From: Mycobacterium sp. ACS4054
GTDB lineage: Bacteria; Actinomycetota; Actinomycetes; Mycobacteriales; Mycobacteriaceae
DNA length: 64,000 nt
Direction of reading: 5' to 3'
NCBI RefSeq assembly: GCF_001667275.1
Contig: NZ_LZHV01000071.1
Coordinates: 1 to 64,000 of the forward strand
Shown here: piece by piece, positions 59,863 to 64,000 of the stretch
Position numbering within the stretch: the stretch's first letter is position 1
Layout of the letters: the number at the start of each line of letters is the position of its first letter
Program-made: the position numbers and the translations under genes
The notes under the pieces: generated by a model
Told to the model about the DNA's origin: nothing
What the model saw: only the letters and a program-made list of their open reading frames with translations
The model's database searches: none

Positions 59863-61172
59863 CCGGCCACCTGCAATTCCAGCATCGCCTTGATGCGCTG
59901 CCGGTGGTCCAGGCTCACCGACCGCGCGACCCCCTCGAGCAGCGAGCGCACGTCATCGACGTCGTCGCAAGGCTCCTGCCACACGTCGCGCCCGTGCAGC
60001 CGCGCCCACAGGCGACTCAGGTAGGGCTGGGCGTACGCGGCGAGGTCGTCGACCACCTGCCGCTGCCGCGGATGGATGGGCCCGCCCTCGGCGAGGTAGC
60101 GCCGGGCGTGCAGCACGTAGGCCTCCTTGCGCAGCCGGGCCTGAATCTGCGCCGCCAGGGCGTAGCGGCTGGCGACGGACGGGTCCAGTGGGGCCAGCTC
60201 CACCGCGATCTCGATGCCCGCGACGAGCGTTGCTTGTTTGTCCTCGGCCAGCAGCCCCCAGGGCGCGCAGGCCCGGTCCACCTCCTCCTCGCACAGCAGG
60301 GGGATATCGGGCAACGCATCGCGGTCCAGCGCGCGGCGCAGCGTGGCGCGCACTCGGTCCACCACGCTGCGGTCCAACGGCCGGTCGCTGTCGGCACCGC
60401 CGGCGACGCGCGGGGGCCGTTGCGGGGCAACCGAACTCAGGCCCAGGCCGACGATCGACCAGGGCAGTTCAGCCGACTCGACACGGGCCAGCGCGCCCAG
60501 GTTGTACGGCGTGGTGTCGGCGATCATCGCCTGCCAGACGCGCTGCCGCGCCGTCGCGGTGCGGTGGCTGTTGGCCGGGCCGAGGACGGTGGCGAGTTCG
60601 GCCAGGAACGGGCCGGTGACCGTGTCGGCCGCCCGCACGTCGCGCCAGCTCCGGTCGAGCTGATCGGCCAGCTTGGCGACCGTTTCACCGTCGGCCACGT
60701 ACTGATGCAGCACCTCGATCGCGGTGCGGTCGCGACCCTGGTGAATGTCGGCCAGCACCGCGGCCGCGGTCTGGCGATCCTCCGCTGCCGGTAGGCCTTT
60801 CGTCACCGCCAGCTCGAAGCACACCGGGAAGTACAGTTCCTGGGCGTTTCCGGTGCGGATGCGCTGCCTGCGCCGCTCCAGTTTGAGGACCTCGAACCAC
60901 GCTGCGGCCGAGCGCAATTCGGGGCCGCTGCCGACGATCAGGTCACGCATCGCGGCGGCCGTCTCGGGGTTGACGACGGGCGCCGAGTACTGGGGGTTCG
61001 ACCGCAACCGGAGCACCAGCGGATCGATGATGCGTTTGACGGTGCGGCTCAGGGGGCCGCCGTCGTCGCTGCTGAGCACCTCCACGCCGGCACCGATCGC
61101 CCGCCACGCCGCGTCGATTACCGAGCGGCGTGGGTGGCCGACCGCGACGGCCAGCTGCGAATCCGCGCTCAT
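59859..61172 (-). CDS. Unknown helical protein, part of the CHAT cluster
   Basis: 437 residues from ATG 61172 (GTG 61178 possible). Mostly alpha-helical, without membrane segments. It contains a short acidic patch near the C-terminus (EPCDDVDDVRSLLEG) and a PWGLLAEDKQATL stretch, resembling by eye the VPWGLLAVP of the CHAT protein; that may be chance. I recognise no family. It is coupled to the 378-residue gene by a 4-base overlap. It is divergent from the small 99-residue gene (83-base gap) and shares orientation with CHAT and TPR genes. A scaffold or substrate role is guesswork. Confidence 0.7.
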   Translation of the reverse strand: MSADSQLAVAVGHPRRSVIDAAWRAIGAGVEVLSSDDGGPLSRTVKRIIDPLVLRLRSNPQYSAPVVNPETAAAMRDLIVGSGPELRSAAAWFEVLKLERRRQRIRTGNAQELYFPVCFELAVTKGLPAAEDRQTAAAVLADIHQGRDRTAIEVLHQYVADGETVAKLADQLDRSWRDVRAADTVTGPFLAELATVLGPANSHRTATARQRVWQAMIADTTPYNLGALARVESAELPWSIVGLGLSSVAPQRPPRVAGGADSDRPLDRSVVDRVRATLRRALDRDALPDIPLLCEEEVDRACAPWGLLAEDKQATLVAGIEIAVELAPLDPSVASRYALAAQIQARLRKEAYVLHARRYLAEGGPIHPRQRQVVDDLAAYAQPYLSRLWARLHGRDVWQEPCDDVDDVRSLLEGVARSVSLDHRQRIKAMLELQVAG

Positions 61173-61255
61173 CTGCACAGAATAGGGGCAGCGCGCGAAA
61201 TGCGGCAGCCGAAAAGTTGGGTTCGGTAGCCGGCCGGCGGCTTCACGCTGGTCGC

Positions 61256-61555
61256 ATGAACAAGCTGTGGCTGCTGGTCGACCGCGTCAGGTCCGCCCGG
61301 CGCCGGGGCGCCGCCGACCGCGCCGTCGGCGTCGGCACCGTGCGGGCGGTCGAGCGTCAAATTTTCATCGAAGTCGTCGCGGTTTCCGGGGAAACGTTCA
61401 TCGGGAAGCTGGCCCGGTGCGGCGACGACCTCGACTTGTCAATGTTGCGGCCTGGCCTGGTCGTTTTGGTCGCCTTCGATCCCGCTGCGCGCGAGGAGCT
61501 TTCGCTGCCCGACGACGTGCTGGCCGTCCATACGGCCTGGGTGGCCTCGCTGTGA
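61256..61555 (+). CDS. Small unknown protein, 99 residues, antisense to the cluster
   Basis: ATG 61256 to TGA 61555. A basic N-terminal helix (LWLLVDRVRSARRRGAADR) precedes a beta-rich core: VGVGTVRAVERQIFIEVVAVSGETFIGKLAR, ending LSLPDDVLAVHTAWVASL. It could be a small OB- or SH3-like barrel. It lies between two minus-strand cluster genes, transcribed toward CHAT, and ends 3 bases from the CHAT stop. Its placement inside the cluster on the other strand suggests an inhibitor or regulator, which is speculation. Confidence 0.65.
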   Translation: MNKLWLLVDRVRSARRRGAADRAVGVGTVRAVERQIFIEVVAVSGETFIGKLARCGDDLDLSMLRPGLVVLVAFDPAAREELSLPDDVLAVHTAWVASL

Positions 61556-61558
61556 GCG

Positions 61559-62905
61559 CTACCGTGCACCGTCGACCGCGAAGGTGACCACGGCGCCCCA
61601 ATACAGCGGGCTGGCCGTCGCGTCGCCGTCGCGCCAGCGGCGCATTTGTGCCCGTTGCCAACGGTTCACCGCGCATCCGGCGTCGGGCTCGGCCTCGTGG
61701 GCCCGATCCACGGCGGCCACGGCCTCGGCCATCGGATCGGCCGCCCCGGTGGCGAATTGCCGATACGCCGCCGTGGTGGGCAGGGACCACAGGGTGGCGG
61801 TCACCAACTGCGCGCCACCCAGAATCATCGCCGCGACCAGTCCGGTGGCCTCGTCGAATTGATAGTCCCCGCCCGAGCCGCACGCCAGCATCGCCACCCG
61901 GGGCGGCATCGGCAGTTGCAGGGCGATGAGGTCCGACGCGGTCAGCGGGCGGTGGTCACCGACGGGGTCGGCGTCGCCGGGGACGTCGGCGGTATCGGCC
62001 AGGTGCAGCGCGGCCCGATCGGCTTGGCCTTCGGCCGAACTCGCGTGCCCCACGTACAGCAGCCGGCTCGGGGCTTGGGCGAGCAGCTTGGCCAGCCAGG
62101 TGCGGTCCGCGTCCTGCCGGCGGAACAGCTCGACCGCGGTCTCGACGGCGGGCAGCACCGGTCGCTGCCCCATCACGTCGCTGAAGTGCCGCGCCAGCGG
62201 CGTTTCCGGCCCCGGCCTGCCGAGCACCGACCCCAGCGCGGAGTCGGGGCGCTGGCCCGGCACCCGGGGGTCGAGGACCAGCACCGGGGGACCGTCCTTC
62301 CTGGCGTCCCATCCGGCCGGCAGCCGCGGTGAGTGCACGATGTTCGGCGGGACCGCCATCAAGACGTCGACCAGTTCCATCAGCCGGTGGCCGTCGGTGT
62401 GTTGCCGGATATCGGCCAGCTGCCAGGGGATCCGGGCCGCGGCCCGGCCGCTGGCGGTGATGGCCTCCTGCCGGGCGCGCACCAATTCCTCCTTGCTGGG
62501 GCCCGATTTCGGCACGGCCAGCAGCCCCCAGGGCACGCGCGCCAGTCGCGCGCTGGGCGAGACGAGCAGCACCGCGCGCGGCGTGGTCACGCACTCGGCC
62601 AACAGCTGCCAGCCCGGGGCTCCGATCAACAACACCCCGAGGATGTAGGCCAGCGTCAGCTCGCCCTCCTGAGCCGCGAACGCCCCGGTGGTCAGCGCGC
62701 GCTCGATGGCGTCCCGGCTGCCCTCGGAGCCGTGCGGCTCGGGCAGGGCGCCCGCCAGCTCTTCCAGGGCGGCCAGCAACAGCGGCTCTTCGACCAGCCA
62801 GGTGACGGTTCTCGACGGCTGCCCGACGACGCGCAAGCTCGCGTAGGTGGCGATCCCGACGTCGGCGTACCGCAGGATCAGGGTGGTCCGGTCGGCGTCG
62901 CTCAT
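61559..62905 (-). CDS. CHAT-domain protease (caspase-like)
   Basis: 448 residues from ATG 62905. Residues 1 to about 190 are helical with a SPSARLARVPWGLLAVP segment typical of the start of CHAT regions. The protease core has H287 in LLYVGHASS and C342 in VAMLACGSGGDY, the catalytic dyad, with the conserved GAQLVTATLWSLP strand and ASPLYWGAVVTF near the end. CHAT proteins are related to caspases and separase and act as effectors or processing proteases, often with TPR partners. The TPR gene immediately upstream overlaps it (ATGA), so the two are one translational unit. Target unknown. This is the most notable gene of the window. Confidence 0.88.
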   Translation of the reverse strand: MSDADRTTLILRYADVGIATYASLRVVGQPSRTVTWLVEEPLLLAALEELAGALPEPHGSEGSRDAIERALTTGAFAAQEGELTLAYILGVLLIGAPGWQLLAECVTTPRAVLLVSPSARLARVPWGLLAVPKSGPSKEELVRARQEAITASGRAAARIPWQLADIRQHTDGHRLMELVDVLMAVPPNIVHSPRLPAGWDARKDGPPVLVLDPRVPGQRPDSALGSVLGRPGPETPLARHFSDVMGQRPVLPAVETAVELFRRQDADRTWLAKLLAQAPSRLLYVGHASSAEGQADRAALHLADTADVPGDADPVGDHRPLTASDLIALQLPMPPRVAMLACGSGGDYQFDEATGLVAAMILGGAQLVTATLWSLPTTAAYRQFATGAADPMAEAVAAVDRAHEAEPDAGCAVNRWQRAQMRRWRDGDATASPLYWGAVVTFAVDGAR

Positions 62906-64000
62906 CGCCAGGTCGACCAGGCCGGCTCGGCCGCGGTGACGTCGCGGCCGTAGCGCTGGGCGGCCAGCTCGCGATAGTGGCTCAGGATCGGCTCGGCGTC
63001 GGGCTGCATCCGCAGGGGTGGCAACGGTCCCAGCCGGGTCAGGGATGCGCCGCCGGGTGCCGAGGGGCCGGACGCGGCCAGCGCCGGGACCGGCTCGAGG
63101 TGGGTCTCCACGGGCACCGGCGCGGTGGCCGTCGACGCCCATTCACCGGTTTGCGGACGCTGTGGACCGGTGTCGAAAGTGCCTCGCGCGCTATGGTATT
63201 CGACGAGCTCGCTGATCAGCTCGGTGTTCTCCCATTCCCAGGCGACCGCGAAGGCGCCGGCCAGGACGGGGCCCGAAATGCTGGCGGCCCAGCGCGCCCT
63301 CGCGTCCGCGTCGGCGATCGAGTACCGCACCGAGTCGACAGCCAGCGCGGCCGGCACCTTGAGCTCGGCGGCCTGCTCGAGCTTGGTCATGCCGCGCCAG
63401 TATTCGTCGGTCCCGATCTCGCCGTGCAGGATGCCCAGTCCCTCCGCCTGCCGCGCCTCGGTCTCCTGCAGCGTCTCGTCGGGGTCGCCCGAGCTGTCGA
63501 AGCCGAGGTCCGCCAGCGCGTCCGCGCGCCACACCGTGCCGAGGTGGCTGTCGAGCAGCGCGTACTGCAACCAGCTGCTGCGCGGCGACGAGTCGAGCAG
63601 TTCGCGGGCCTGCGCGATCAACTCCACGGCGTCGGCGAAGCGGCTCCAGAAGATGGCTATCCAGCTGCGTTGCAACAAGATTCGGTGCAGATACAGGGGT
63701 TTGCCCAGCTCGCGCCAGTGCCGTTCGGCGTGTTCCCAGCACTCGTCGGCGGCTTCCAGCGCGCCGGAACCCAGCCGGGTGAGTCCCATGTACAGCCAGC
63801 AGCGGGCGATGTCGTGGGTGCGGGCGTGCCGCGCGATGACGGGATGGGCCTCGGAAACCAGTTGCTCGGTGCCGGCGTGATCGTTCGCCGACCAGCGCGC
63901 CGCCGCGCGCTCCAATTGCGCTCGGGCCACGGCCAGTTCCCAACCGTTGGCCCGGGAGCGCGCTTCGGCGCGCCGCAGCCAGGGATCGGCTTCCGCCAGC
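62902..64000 (-). CDS. TPR-type helical protein, partial, partner of CHAT
   Basis: The frame is open to the window edge; the 5' end of the gene is missing. At least 366 residues are visible. They contain TPR-like helical hairpins (LEAADECWEHAERHWRELGK, then LHRILLQRSWIAIFWSRFADAVELIAQA), followed by a helical region and a Pro-rich C-terminus. The stop overlaps the CHAT start. TPR-CHAT pairing is recurrent in bacteria, where the repeats sense a cue or bind a target. Upstream genes beyond the window may complete the system. Confidence 0.75.
   Translation of the reverse strand, partial: LAEADPWLRRAEARSRANGWELAVARAQLERAAARWSANDHAGTEQLVSEAHPVIARHARTHDIARCWLYMGLTRLGSGALEAADECWEHAERHWRELGKPLYLHRILLQRSWIAIFWSRFADAVELIAQARELLDSSPRSSWLQYALLDSHLGTVWRADALADLGFDSSGDPDETLQETEARQAEGLGILHGEIGTDEYWRGMTKLEQAAELKVPAALAVDSVRYSIADADARARWAASISGPVLAGAFAVAWEWENTELISELVEYHSARGTFDTGPQRPQTGEWASTATAPVPVETHLEPVPALAASGPSAPGGASLTRLGPLPPLRMQPDAEPILSHYRELAAQRYGRDVTAAEPAWSTWR

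Noticed and set aside
59859..62905. Shared PWGLLA motif between the CHAT protein and the 437-residue protein as proof of homology
   Set aside because: Six residues in GC-rich Ala/Leu-heavy proteins can match by chance; noted in the annotation only.
1..64000. CRISPR array, rRNA, replication origin
   Set aside because: No regularly spaced repeat-spacer pattern, no rRNA sequence and no DnaA-box cluster was seen on reading both strands.

Overview
The window looks like one end of a draft contig from a slow-growing, GC-rich Mycobacterium, probably a relative of the M. avium complex. The evidence is the uniformly high GC, many GTG starts, tightly overlapped genes, and families typical of mycobacteria: LpqH, a PE35-like PE protein, a WS/DGAT acyltransferase, LigC with Prim-PolC, mycofactocin-type SDRs, P450s and cutinase. 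Much of the core follows, in reverse orientation, the M. tuberculosis order Rv3765c to Rv3724. All Rv names here are from memory; no search was run. The first ~145 bases are homopolymer-rich and look like poor contig-edge sequence.

Layout. (1) 0.2-5.1 kb: tcrX-tcrY with an in-frame 54-bp tandem repeat between them, lpqH, and an alkylsulfatase preceded by an inverted repeat. (2) 5.1-9.9 kb: a five-gene minus-strand catabolic operon (APH-like kinase, SDR, acyl-CoA dehydrogenase, TetR, quinone oxidoreductase) with a perfect 21-bp palindrome at its promoter. (3) 9.9-18.98 kb: methyltransferase, histidine phosphatase, second APH-like kinase, LapA-like protein, the glycine-betaine-type ABC transporter proXVWZ with a putative glycolipid-binding protein, tyrA, tadA with its partner, and tRNA-Ser(CGA). 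(4) 19.1-37.7 kb: a block that begins at the tRNA and ends where Mtb-like order resumes. It holds DinB, an Rv2952-like methyltransferase, several secreted proteins and lipoproteins, a probable arabinan hydrolase (DUF4185/GH183) fused to an alpha-helical N-domain, a GH5-like enzyme, an orphan PE protein, a sulfotransferase/degenerate alkylsulfatase/SDR/LLM operon, and a TetR-controlled SDR/VOC/DapB-like operon with its own palindrome.

(5) 37.3-45 kb: a frameshifted DUF1330 gene, WS/DGAT, NUDIX, P450, small secreted proteins, an alpha/beta hydrolase, and the divergent repair pair ligC and prim-polC. An unlisted 40-residue lipoprotein lies beyond them. (6) 45.5-58.7 kb: a secreted GH172 (DUF2961) enzyme, a rhomboid-like protein with a decarboxylase-like PLP enzyme, and an SDR-P450 operon convergent with a TetR gene; the same 16-bp palindrome lies in front of both. 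Then come PPOX, alcohol dehydrogenase, epimerase, cutinase, CsbD, a 50-residue membrane peptide, a serine hydrolase and a second DapB-like protein. (7) 58.7-64 kb: an accessory cluster built around a CHAT (caspase-like) protease with intact His/Cys, a TPR-type partner cut by the window edge, and three proteins I do not recognise. This is the best candidate for an undescribed system.

How the genes fit together: at least three self-contained TetR modules control fatty-acid, steroid or xenobiotic-type oxidation genes. Two predicted D-arabinan-acting enzyme families (GH183 and GH172) plus GH5, cutinase and CAP proteins suggest remodelling of the organism's own envelope or that of competitors. No insertion sequence, prophage, CRISPR array or replication origin was seen.
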